DNA of 64,000 nucleotides, taken from Tenebrio molitor. Its lineage: Eukaryota; Arthropoda; Insecta; Coleoptera; Tenebrionidae. This document shows, one piece after another, positions 36,460-47,204 of this stretch. How positions within the stretch are numbered: the first letter of the stretch is position 1; every line of letters starts with the position of its first letter. A program made the translations under genes and the position numbers. Where the stretch lies: the NCBI RefSeq assembly GCF_963966145.1, contig NC_091048.1, positions 29,388,001-29,452,000 of the forward strand, given 5' to 3'. The notes beneath the pieces were generated by a model. The model was not told the DNA's origin, did not search any database, and saw only the letters and a program-made list of their open reading frames with translations.

Positions 36460-38009
36460 TACGTCTGCCTTTTGTTTTTCTTTCGAACAAATCAATCGTT
36501 TTTAATTTCTTACGTCAAATGTTTTTAATTTCGTCAACTGATAAATAAGAACTTGTTATGAATTTCGTCCAAGTATTTTTTTTACAAATTGGCGTTTTTA
36601 ATTTCTCATAAAATAAATGTGTACACAATTTATTCAGGTTTACATTATTCTTTTTTTTTTTTCATCTCTGCACTGAGTTAACTCCTTTACCTGTCAGCCA
36701 AGACACTTGTGAGTCTTGTGAGTAATTACTTCTCATACAAGTTCCGTACATTGGGATGAAATATCGGTGAAAAATCAATTAACCAGCAAACAATCGAAAA
36801 TAGAAAGAACAAGGTATAATTTCTTCAGGTCAAAAGAAGCTTTATGAGGAAGCTGTAGCGATTCAATTCATCAAACACTTTGAAATTTGATTTATGCCAT
36901 TCGGTTTTTCTTTTTATTTTTGTTCTGTTTTTTTTTACATATCACGTGTGTACATTTCTTTTTACCTCGCTTCATTTAAACTCATTCCATCTTTACATAC
37001 CTATAGTAAATTAAAAAAACTCCTGGACTGTCAAAATTAAATTTTAAATAAAATGCTTGTTTTGACTATACTTGGATAGAAAAAATTTTCGCTAGAGTGT
37101 ACCGACATCAAAATCTAGTTACAAAATATATTTAGGTTATGTTTTCATTTTTAATCACTGAACTAAAAATGTTTTGAATCATTCATTGCTTCGAACACTT
37201 GAAGTGAAATGCAGCAACTAAATGAATTAGAGCAATTTAATAAAGTTTATAAAAAACACGAGACAAACTGAAAACAGATAACAAATTAAACAACAACCAA
37301 AATCATCCAAAATAAACTAATCTGTTTCATTTATTCAGAAGAAAATTATTTAACACTTGATTAACACTTATCTCCAAAATTTTGATTTGTGAATCACAAG
37401 AACGAACACCAATTCTTAGTTAACAATACTGAAGCGACTTTGGCACAAATTTGTGATTTCTTCCTGTTATTATCACTTTTTTGTTTGTTCCTCATAATAA
37501 TTTCTTATGGCCCTCTTCTCTCGCGCCAATAGAACCACCCTAGTTCGTTTTGAACTTTCCATTTTTACCTTTTTACAAAATACATTTAAATAATTTTGCA
37601 ATTTATTTGACAATGTCATTTTAAACAAATGAATAGTTTGAAAAATTAAAAAAATCATGGATAACAACTGGGCAATATGAAAATAACTAGTGATTTAACC
37701 AACCTATAAACCTAACAACTGCAATTTTGATTTTGACAGTCCAGATGTTTATTGAGTGGATTTTATAGTCCCTTTTTTGTCAGTGTCAAAATACTGAAAA
37801 AGACCAAACTGTAAATTAAAAATCATTGACATTTGGTCCAGTTCTATCTCGGTTTCACCCTAGATTTCCGGTAGATCATTAGTGAGGTTATATCGCATAT
37901 GTTTGTGAGTTTGAGACACGTGTGTCAACGATGAAAGAAAAACGAACGAAATTAATCTTATTTCGGCCTTTTTTTGGGGCCTTAACAGTACCTATGTATA
38001 ATAAAACTT
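36460..38009. other. AT-rich intergenic stretch, nothing recognised
   Basis: No gene could be supported. A short minus-strand frame at 37473-37667 has no domain. Confidence 0.4.
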
Positions 38010-38376
38010 GGTAATCTTGTAGTTTACGTCGCCCAAACTGCGCATGTCATACGCGCAGCCCCATAGACTCTGCATTGTTGCCAGATGTTAATTAGAATTG
38101 AGCGCGTCTTTTAGTTGGATGTGTATGACTCCAATACGTTTGTTAATTGATCTGTTTCCCTGGTTTAGTGTGCTTTTTTAACTTTGTTTCGAAACAATGG
38201 GTGGTAGAGAGGCTCCTGCACAGAGTATAATTGTAGAATTAAATCACCGTCACGTGATCTTAATTGTGAATTTCCTCTTATTCGATACAAATAAATAAGT
38301 CTGGCAACGCTGTAACACATTTAGCAGGGTGCGCGAAGTGATGCACAGTTTGGGCGACGTAAACTACAAGATTACC
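38010..38376. mobile_element. Merlin-type MITE (non-autonomous), 8 bp target duplication
   Basis: A 367 bp element with 31 bp perfectly matching terminal inverted repeats beginning GGTAATCTTGTAGTTTACGT. The 8 bp TAAAACTT stands directly before the left end (38002-38009) and directly after the right end (38377-38384). The termini share GGTAATCTTG and a TTTACG block with the complete Merlin transposon at 57502-63121. An 8-9 bp duplication is characteristic of Merlin. It has no coding capacity and would depend on a Merlin transposase supplied elsewhere. Confidence 0.88.
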
Positions 38377-39660
38377 TAAAACTTATTATTTTAAACACGG
38401 CTGTAGAACGAATCTAAAAACGAATGACTCAGAGGAAATTAAAAATTTAGACTACAAATCAGTACATCAAAAATACGAGCCGCTTTTTCGCAGATTTCCT
38501 TTGTTAAAAAGATTGCTTTTTCTGAATTAACATCTTCACAATACCTAACTATTGTAAGTTTTTCACGTTCCAACAGTGGTTGTCAAATTTTAACAAACTT
38601 TTGGCGGGTTACAAATTTAATTTGTCAAATGTGACAATCGGTGACAATTTCAAAAGTCAATGTTTCAAACGTGATTTATAAAATTCACTGTTTCGAATTT
38701 TCTGCCAACCTGACAACACTTTGACAATTGATTATAAAAAAAAAACGGACTTTAACAACCCCACTTATCCCCAATTTCAATTACACTATAATTTCGTGTT
38801 AGGCAACCAACCATACACCCGATCACGCCGACAACATAATCCACACTTCCACCAAACAAAGACATACAATCCCCCATTCTCGTCTTACCAACTACTCTAA
38901 AACAATCCCCTCTTCTATCCTTCACTCTTCGTCGTTCTTTTTTTTTTCAGTATGCAACAATCGCCGAAGCGCGGAGTGCACGTGCGTTTTTCATTTACTC
39001 GTAATTATGAAACCATCCACATAATTCAATCGATACTTCCTTACGATTAATTCCAGTGATCAAATCCGTACCGCGCACGCCGAATTCGTAAAGGTAAGGT
39101 TATGTCACGTCGTCGAATGCACCGGAGAAACCGTCCGAACTGCAAGTTCGCAACTTTCTAAAAATTGTCGTGGTCCTTGTTCGCAATGTTGTTTTCCTCG
39201 ACCGGATCCTTGCGTTGCGTCACGTTCGTTCGGACAATCCCGGGGGCACAACGTCCCGACCGTCGCTCCGGAATTCCCTCAACCATTTTTTCTGGCTACG
39301 GGGGAGTACCGCGAAATACCCACCGACAACCACCATTTCTCGGTACTTGCATTCCACTTTGCACGTACCAGTTGGATATAATTAGAATTGCATCATTACT
39401 TACACCGTCTCCCCGGAGCTCCGGTACCGCGGACATGCCTCCCGACACGTGAGCCACGCTCCTGGACATGCCTCCCGACACGCGGTTTTCCCGGCTCGTA
39501 TCTTGGCCAACAGCGAGAATCGTTCCAGATAGTGTTGTTTACTCGTGACTTGTGTTTTTTCCTGACCTGCAGCGAAAACATTTTGTTTGTTTATTAATCA
39601 TATCTCGTATCTTGTCGGTGTGGTCGCAAGACGGGGAGAGAAACTGCCGCGGCGCTCTTT
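38377..39660. other. Intergenic stretch upstream of the SLC10-type gene
   Basis: No coding exon was identified. The last 500 bp are GC-richer and lead into the proposed transcription start of the SLC10-type gene. Open frames at 39165-39597 lack domains. Confidence 0.4.
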
Positions 39661-39664
39661 AATA

Positions 39665-39722
39665 TCAGTCGCGACTCGCCGACACTCGCTTCAGTGGTGG
39701 TCGTCCCTCAGGAGCGTCCAAG
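39665..39722 (+). promoter_or_regulatory. Proposed 5' untranslated exon and start region of the SLC10-type gene
   Basis: Two TCAGT initiator-like sequences (39665 and 39691) lie in a GC-rich context and are followed by CCAAG|GTACGT, a good splice donor at 39723. The first coding exon at 43096 is preceded by a TTCTAG acceptor immediately before its ATG, so an untranslated exon upstream is expected. Joining these two is an inference. Confidence 0.45.
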
Positions 39723-40758
39723 GTACGTGTCGATTTAACAATTCAATTTCTGATTCACCTTGAACCGCCTTCATTTTTTATTCGTGATACGGTCGCCGAG
39801 AAATATTTTAACGGCGGTTGTGACGTGATTTATGCAATTATCAGTAATTGTAGTGTTGTAAAGCTGCGGTTCAAGTTCATGAGATTACCCACAAACACAG
39901 AATCCAAGGTTGCTGTTCAAGTCGTAATTGATGAGTCAATTTTACGTGCGTGATGTCCAACAGTCTTAGTTTGCGTGTTTTAATTAACCTGAGAAATTGA
40001 TATTTATTGTACTTTCAAAGGATTAAGGAGGGATTGTGGAGGGTTTAGTCACCAAGACGGGAATTCGTCTTTATCGGGAACGTGAGCAGATAAGTTTTAA
40101 TACACGAATTATTAAGAAACATGTTTTGGTATATAAGAATCGCGCGCTGTTATTATTTTTATAAATTATAAAGTAAGAGGTCACACGTCGGAGAAGTGAA
40201 AGTGGTCGCCGAGTTTGTTGCAGTTTTTTAAACAAGCGAAATTGATGCACGGTGAGTGTTCGCAGGTGTGCACGAAACAGGAGAAATGTTCAAGGATAGA
40301 GTCCTCGGGTCGAGGATTATTCAGAATCCTGTAAACTGTCAAGAAGTGATTCAATTTGAATGTCTGATACCTGCGTACCAGAATTCATTTGAATTTTGAT
40401 GTCTGCATTATTTGCTCGTCTCTCTACGTTTCAAAATTTAAAAAAACATCTAAATTCGAAATCGTTCCCCATAATTTGATATGATAATGAACGTTCTTTA
40501 TCAAACGTCGCTCGCAGAGTAACAACAATGCAAAGTCAAGGTCACTAGAGATGTATAGTGCTTTCAAAAAAACAAGAAAGTTTAACCCGAGCTGTAACTT
40601 TATTTTTTGTTTCAAGCCGAATTTTACTTTAGTGGTTTGATGGCAGTCGAAATCAAGTTGGTGTACATTCAAAAATATGAAAAAAGTGACTGTTGGAATT
40701 TTTTTTCGCAGAGGGCGCATAGTGTTCGTAAAAATTTGAGCAGGCTCGACTAAAGATA

Positions 40759-40986
40759 TATCGGGTGTTCATTTAAATTTATCCTCAACGTTGGCGTTCA
40801 AGAGTCGATTGTGAACGCACCACAGATTACAGATCACGGATCAGATGTTTAAATCTAACTTGACTTTTTCCGTTGTTTGCGTTTTTACTCTGTAGAGTGT
40901 AGATGGACGAGTGGTGTGTTCACAATCGAGTCTCCAACGCCAACTTTGAGGGTACATTTAACTACGATTTAAATGAACACCCGATA
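40759..40986. mobile_element. Foldback MITE with TATCGGGTGTTCATTTAAAT ends
   Basis: A 228 bp element whose ends are TATCGGGTGTTCATTTAAAT and a close complement. The arms continue with a GCGTTCAAGAGTCGATTGTG segment and its partner CACAATCGAGTCTCCAACGC. Two related copies follow at 41236 and 41830. It has no coding capacity, and the superfamily is not assigned. Confidence 0.75.
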
Positions 40987-41235
40987 CATAATGTGCGGTT
41001 ATTTTCGAAATAAAAGTGAATTCTGATTTCATATTACTGTAAATCGTAAAAAAGGAAAAAACCTACTGTCAGAATAACAGTTTTTGTTTTGATTTGAATT
41101 TTAATAAACGTTAAGGCTAGTGGTCAAGGTAAGTGAGTGTAACGTTTTTAAAAACTCAAGAAAACGTAACAGAATATGCAAACTGTCTGAATATGGAGTT
41201 TAGAGTCTATTAGTGGATACCAAACCTATTGTATG

Positions 41236-42464
41236 TATCGGGTGTTTTTTTAAATTTCATCTCGTGGTAGGCGTTGAAGAGTCGATTGTGAACGCACCAC
41301 TCGTGTAAAACGTAAGATTTAAACAGCTGATTGGTGATCCATAACCTGCATAGTAGGTACATTGTATTTAAAAATTCCCAGAAATTCTTAACAATAATAA
41401 TTTTTTTCAATAAAAACGTCTCTGAATAACAAATAAGATTTTTCTTTTGTTTTTATTCCGAATTTTGAGCTAACGTCAAGGTTGATGGAGAACATAATAT
41501 GTATAGTGTGTTGAAAACCTGAGAAAGCTCGGCTTTTATTATGTAATTGTTTTTATTTCCAGAGTGAGTCTGTGGGTATTTTAAGAAAACTACATTGTTG
41601 GTGTTTATAAAAGCCTAAGAGGCTTTCATTAAGTTCTAGAAAAAGACATATAAAAACCACAACTTTCTATTTTCTAACAAATGTATTAAAATAAATCGTA
41701 ATGTCTGGGAATTTCCATTCTTCCCTGATTTCATTTACAACTTTACTACTTCAGTCAACATTTCTTGACATTTTAAAATCACCGTTGTTTTATTGGATTT
41801 AATTTTGAATTCCGGATGGCTCACTATTCTATCCGGTGTTCATTTAAATGTATCCTCAAAGTAAGCGTTGAAGAGTCGATTGTGAACGCACTATGGATCA
41901 CGGATCAGCTGTTTAAATCTTGGGTTTTTACACGAGTGGTGCGTTCACAATCGACTCTTCAACGCCCTATGACATATATTTAATATATGCCCTATGATCT
42001 GTTTCAAAATTAAAAATCCATCACCTGTTGGCAGAAACAAAGAAATCCCTAGAATAAATTTCATTTTTTTGGGTTGGCTCAACGTCCCGCCAAAATTTGA
42101 CATCGAACAGTTGAGTTCATTACGTAACACAAAATAATTATTATGTACAAAAAGGTGGTAGCTACCATATCATTTCTTTTGAGTGAAATAATAAAATGAG
42201 AATAAAAAAACACGATAAACTACGACAAAATCGACTATCAACAATTTTCTTTCATAATCCCACTTTTTTCGACACTTGCAAACACACTAAAAAACAACAG
42301 TTGGCGACGTTGTCGGTTGTATTTTCGAGGTAGAATGCAGTGTTGGTGGATTTTTGATTTTGAAACAGATTATACATCGAATTTTTCAAAACTTTCAGAA
42401 ATTTGATGTCCCATTTTTTATGCCCGCAATAGTACGAGGTGGAATTAAAAAAAAACACCCGATA
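41236..42464. mobile_element. Foldback element of the TATCGGGTGTT family, interrupted
   Basis: The left end TATCGGGTGTTTTTTTAAAT at 41236 and the complementary right end at 42450-42464 face each other. Inside the left end is the family segment GCGTTGAAGAGTCGATTGTG. A third, truncated family member lies within it. The pairing of these distant ends is plausible but less certain than for the compact copy. Confidence 0.5.
41830..41975. mobile_element. Truncated foldback MITE of the same family
   Basis: It starts TATCCGGTGTTCATTTAAAT and has both arms of the GCGTTGAAGAGTCGATTGTG palindrome, but the right terminus is lost or replaced by short ATATGCCCTATGA repeats. It is nested between the two ends of the preceding element. 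Confidence 0.6.
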
Positions 42465-43095
42465 TATTTTTTTTAAATTACTACGTCATCAATAGAAAGA
42501 CACGGTTTAAAGTTTGCCCCAGTTATCGTGAAAACAACTTTATTAATGTAAAAGTCTAGAATCCCACCAAACCAAGGCATTATTGTTTTTTTCTTATCTA
42601 AAAGGTGTTAAAACAATTAAACAATACCTTCGTATTATCTGTGGGGGGTTATCTAAAATTATAAAACAATTTGAAAGATTCAATTATTTCCGATGTACTA
42701 TTCCGGTACTTTGAGTCGCACGAAAAAAATTCTCCCTCTTTTTTCCAGCAGCCCCGAAAACATAATACAAAACAACCGACTGTAGATTTTTTTACTCGGG
42801 TATTCTTTTATTTATTTTGCTTTTACTCAAACGAAATCATTCTCTATTTATCGCCCATTTTATTATTCAACTCCACTTTCCTAATTGCCGGACTTCCCAC
42901 CTCTTTATTTATGCCTTCTCGATAATTTCGGACATTCTAATTTAGACAATCCACTCATCGACTCGTTCCCAAATAAATATTTTCTTTAGATTTATTTCTG
43001 AACGGATCGAATGTGCCAATAATATTTTCTCAATTACACCAGTAAACAGCGGTAGCGTGATAACACGACATCAAGGCTATTTTTCGATGTTCTAG

Positions 43096-44711
43096 ATGTG
43101 TCCGATATCAGGCATGGTCCAATTCTTGATAGTGGTGGTGGCGCTACTCCTCTTCTGCCACGTCGCTGTGGTCCGCACTTTGGAGGTGGTGTTCGAGCCT
43201 AAAAACATCACCCTCTACATGTACAACACCATCCCGGTGCAATACCATGTGTACCTAGGTTGACTCGATCAATTTTGTTTTTTTTTGAATTTTTTACCGC
43301 TGCTATTTCCAGAACCGGGCGACACTCTCGACGACTTAAAACTGTACTCGGAGAACCCGGACGTGGCCAAAATCGAAAACACCGTCGTGATAAAGCAGCC
43401 AGATGGCGCGTTCAACCTCACCGGAAACTTCCTCGGTAACTGCGCCCCCGCGTAACCCCCAATCACTACAATTTTGCGAATTCAGGGAAAACTCGAGTGC
43501 GCTGTGAGGGCGCCCCGGGTGCCATGGACGTGACGGTGATCCGCGAGAAGCGCGTCATCGACACCGTCTTCACCTCGTCCGTCGCCACTCTGGTCAGCAT
43601 AATCTACATCAACTTCGGGTGTGCCTTCAACTGGGGCGAACTGCACAAGACTCTGAAGCGCCCCATCGGTCCCGCCATCGGGTTTTTCGGCCAGTTCGTG
43701 GTCATGCCTCTGGTAGGTGGCTCCGAGTGCTCGCCTCCCGATTACGCTCCCCTTTTCAGCTCAGCTTCGGCCTGGGCAAGGTCCTCTTCCCCAACAGTCC
43801 TGAAATGCAACTGGGATTTTTCTTCACGGGGGTGTCCCCGGCAGGGGGCGCGTCCAACATCTGGACCGTGGTTTTGGACGGCAACATGGACCTGTCGATC
43901 ACCATGACGACAATCAGCACTTTCGCGGCCTTCGGGATGATGCCTTTGTGGCTTTTCACTTTGGGGAAAGTCATCTTCGATCAGGGAGACATCAAAGTGC
44001 CTTACTCGCAGATCTCTACGTACGCCATAGCGCTCGTCATACCTCTGGCGATAGGGTTTTTAATATCCAGGTATTTAAAAAAGGTGGCCAAGTTTTTGGT
44101 CAAGATCCTCAAAGGATTCTCTTTGGTGTTGCTCATCTTCATCGTAGTCTTTGCCATCGTCACCAACTTGTACTTATTCGAGCTCTTCTCCTGGGAGGTG
44201 AGTCCCTCCACGCAAACAATTCTTGTTAATCGCTCGTACAGATTGTAGTGGCCGGGATGGGTCTCCCCTACCTGGGCTACGTCCTCGGCTATCTCATAGC
44301 GAGACTCTTGAGACAACCTACACCAGACTGCCTCGCCATCGGCATCGAAACGGGGATACAAAACACAGGGATCGCGATATTTTTACTCAGATTCACGCTA
44401 CCCCAACCCCAAGCGGACCTCACCACAGGTACTCACCCCAATTCTCGTTTTCTTGTGCTCAATTCCGTGTTGCAGTCGCCCCCGTGTGCGTGGCTATGAT
44501 GACGCCGCTACCCCTCCTCTGTATGTTGCTCTACAAGAAAATCCGGGCCAGGTTTGTACCCCCATCGCGACTAAGGTTGTTGTAACGACACCCTTCCAGG
44601 TTTTATCCTGCGCACAAGAAGGTGAACATCAATCAGGGGCTACAGGAGTTGACAGTTGATAGCAATGCCAATCCGCAAAAGGAGGATCGTCTTATTCCGA
44701 CGATATCGTAG
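43096..44711 (+). CDS. SLC10-family transporter (sodium/bile acid cotransporter-like)
   Basis: Seven coding exons, 43096-43258, 43313-43435, 43486-43712, 43760-44197, 44242-44428, 44476-44551 and 44600-44711, join in frame to 441 residues. A hydrophobic signal-like start is followed by an extracellular beta-rich region to about residue 135, as in insect and P3-like (SLC10A3) members. The transport core then begins with IYINFGCAFNWGELHKTLKRP. The family motifs GFFFTGVSPAGGASNIWTV and GIETGIQNTGIAI, around the two crossover helices that bind sodium, are intact. About nine to ten membrane segments are expected. SLC10 proteins carry bile acids, steroid sulfates or similar anions with sodium across the plasma membrane; the substrate here is unknown. 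Two nearby ATGs (43096, 43114) could start translation. The donor after the first exon (GTTGAC) is weak. Confidence 0.93.
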
Positions 44712-45780
44712 AAATCTGTGAAAATATGATAAAATACACGAATGAATGTACTTAAATCGCTGTCGGTGGCGCAAAAAAGGGTGAAAGTGTTCAATTAAGC
44801 TACTCACTAAGCACAAAATGTCACACAAAAGTTGAACAATTTGAATCAAGTTGGTGTATTGCCAACTACTAGACACCAATAACCCTGCCGCTACCAACCT
44901 GACTTAATTCCCCCGGTGGTTTTAGTAAAAGAATGTTGTAATTATTTATGATAATTAATAGTTTTGGATAGGAATGTGCGTGTTAAGTTGCAAAAAACTG
45001 GTGTTGCGTAACGCTTGTATATTGGTAACGGCTATTTCGATCAAAAAAATCTTGAAAAATACATCCTTGAACAATGTTTTTTTAGAGCAAATTTATGTCC
45101 CAGCCGGTAATTTAACTCGTTAAAAATGAAAACGAGTATGTATTTGCATTATGTATAACGTGACGTGGATTGTTTTTCTTCCTGTTTGTGAACGTGTGTA
45201 AAGTGACGACCTTGAGTGGTACTGATCGCTAGTTGCGCCACTGGCGGCGTATAAATGAATAATGAATTTTTTTATGTTTTGAACTTTTATTGTATATATG
45301 TTATATAATAAATACAATTCGTTGAGTACACGTAAGTACATTCAAAAACAATAAGTAATGTATTATCACAAGTAGTACGTAAAAATCACACAATGTAAGA
45401 ACTGTGATGATTTCTCAGTATGTATAGTAATAAATAAACTTTTTCCAGTATTACATCTAACTTTCTACGTTGTATAAAATTGTAAATAAATTAATAGACA
45501 AAATATACAATAATTACAAAAGCTCTACCTATGTATTGAAAAGTTGCAACTTTATAAAATAAATTAGGAAATCATTTAAGGCTCACTTCATTTCTATTCT
45601 ACCAAAAGAACGGTAAAAAAAATCCCTAAGAGAAGCGATTATACGTTGTTCACTCTAGTTGTTCCGTTTTCTTTGACTATGTCATTGGTGTGGACCAAGT
45701 TATGGCTGTATATAGATTGTAGAGGTACGTGTAGCAGCTCGACGACTCTAATAAATTCCTTCTCTGTGAAACAGAGGTGA
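44712..45780. other. Convergent 3' flanks of the SLC10-type and Nudix genes
   Basis: AT-rich sequence without a recognisable gene. AATAAA sequences on the plus strand (for example near 45305) and TTTATT at about 45286-45291, which is AATAAA on the minus strand, could end the two converging transcripts. Confidence 0.45.
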
Positions 45781-47066
45781 TTAGATGAGAAAAAATGCGA
45801 GTGTAGCGGTCCAACCGTTCTCGGGCGTGACTAATCCATGCCTGATAAGAAAATCTAAGGCGACTGGAACGCTCGTCGTCTTAAAATCCGCACAGAAGAG
45901 CTTCTCTAGACATTGCTCGGCTGGAAGCAACTCAAAAGTTTCAACCTCGCCATCAGCATTCTCTGGAATAAAATCTAATGGAAGTTCCAAATCGAACACA
46001 AACTCTGTATTGGGGAACAACCCCCGTTCAGATTCGAAAAAAAACCTGCGAAATCCCATGTCAATCAATCACTGCCTACTAGCGACAAACCACTTACGAA
46101 ACGCAGCCGGCGCTGACCAGGTTCTTCATCAGCTCGGGGGGTATCGACGCCTCCTCCATCGCCTCCTTGTAGGCGGTCTCGAAAATTCCGTGACCCACTG
46201 ACAACCCCCCTCCCACCATGTTGTCCCATTTACCTAAATCTCACTCTTATTAATAGATTTTTTGCAACGGCCGACGAACTGACCTGGCCAAGTCTGTTTC
46301 GTCGCCGATCGCTTTTGCAGCCATATGCACAGGCCCAGTTTGGGGTGTCTGACGTAGCCGTTTATGTCGACGCCGTAATTTCGTATGCCGAACAGACAGG
46401 TCGCGGATCTGTCCATCTTGAGGAGGCTCTTGGAGGTGAAGTCCGTTTTGACCTCGTAGCACTGGAATTGAGGGGTTTAGAGGGGTGTGACGGCGGGGCG
46501 GTTGCATACCTCGTCCCGCCACCCTTTCAGCGCTATGAAGACGCTTCCCGCGCGCAATTCGCGCAAAACCTTGTCCACCTGAGTGCTGCGCTCCTCGTAG
46601 TCGCGGAAAGCGGGGTTTAATTCGACGCAACCGGTGGTGATGCGAAAAACCTTGAAAAATTGCCGTTAATACGTGCACGACGCGACGGGACTATTCAATT
46701 ACTTCAGGAAATTTGAGTAGCTGTTTCATGACGTCGGGCCGCACCAGCCCCACTTGGAACCCTTCGACGACGAACGGCCTGCAGTCGCCCGACGAAAGGC
46801 CTGCAAGTTTTAACAATTACCCGCGACTCGTGGCCACTTTTTAAACAAGTGTTATGGGTGTATGCCAAGATCAATATCACAAACAACGCGTTAATCACGG
46901 GATTTTTGCCGTTTCGTGAATGTAAACGGGTCCAACATGCATCGATTCGGTCTTGTCGACCTCTCAACTCACCTGACAAATAGAAGCAATTGAATTTTTG
47001 AGCCAGTTTCAGTAATCTTGACATGTTCTCCTCGGACCGTTGCACTGACATTGTAACGCTTGACAT
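45781..47066 (-). CDS. Nudix hydrolase with N-terminal DUF4743 domain
   Basis: Six exons on the minus strand, 47066-46973, 46800-46703, 46650-46510, 46461-46284, 46233-46098 and 46045-45781, join in frame to 303 residues. The N-terminal half has the DUF4743 pattern (RPFVVEGFQVGLVRPDVMKQLLKFP, then YGVDINGYV and LCIWLQKRS..KQTWPG). The Nudix box is at about residues 178-201 (GGGLSVGHG..E..YKEAMEEASI), with lysine instead of the usual arginine before the first catalytic glutamate of the EAMEE part. The C-terminal DGEVETFELLP and FLIRHGLVTPEN segments are also typical. Fungal and plant relatives act on damaged thiamine diphosphate forms, so a metabolite-repair role is possible; the substrate here is inferred only from family. 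The gene shares a 138 bp divergent promoter with coatomer gamma. Confidence 0.93.
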
Positions 47067-47204
47067 TATTGACAGGCTGTTTATAATTGTTGACGTTTCT
47101 AGGGACTTTTGCCAGATCTAGTGACAAAACTGTCAAATTAACAAATGAGTGCAAGTGTGTAAGTGACGTGTAAACATTTCCGCACCACCGAGACCGTATT
47201 AACA
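47067..47204. promoter_or_regulatory. Compact bidirectional promoter between Nudix and coatomer gamma
   Basis: Only 138 bp separate the two divergent ATG codons, so both start sites and 5' leaders must fit here or the transcripts must overlap. The sequence is AT-rich, with two GACATT/TGTCAAA-type segments and no TATA box at a useful position on either side. Confidence 0.7.

Larger units (their letters stand above)
39723..43095 (+). other. Probable first intron of the SLC10-type gene, rich in foldback elements
   Basis: This is AT-rich sequence between the proposed untranslated exon and the first coding exon. It contains at least three related inverted-repeat elements, listed separately, and no recognisable exon. 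Confidence 0.5.

Noticed and set aside
36837..36844. AGCTTTA resembling a Bearded box
   Set aside because: It lies about 450 bp beyond the HES-type gene's AATAAA and so is probably not in the transcript.
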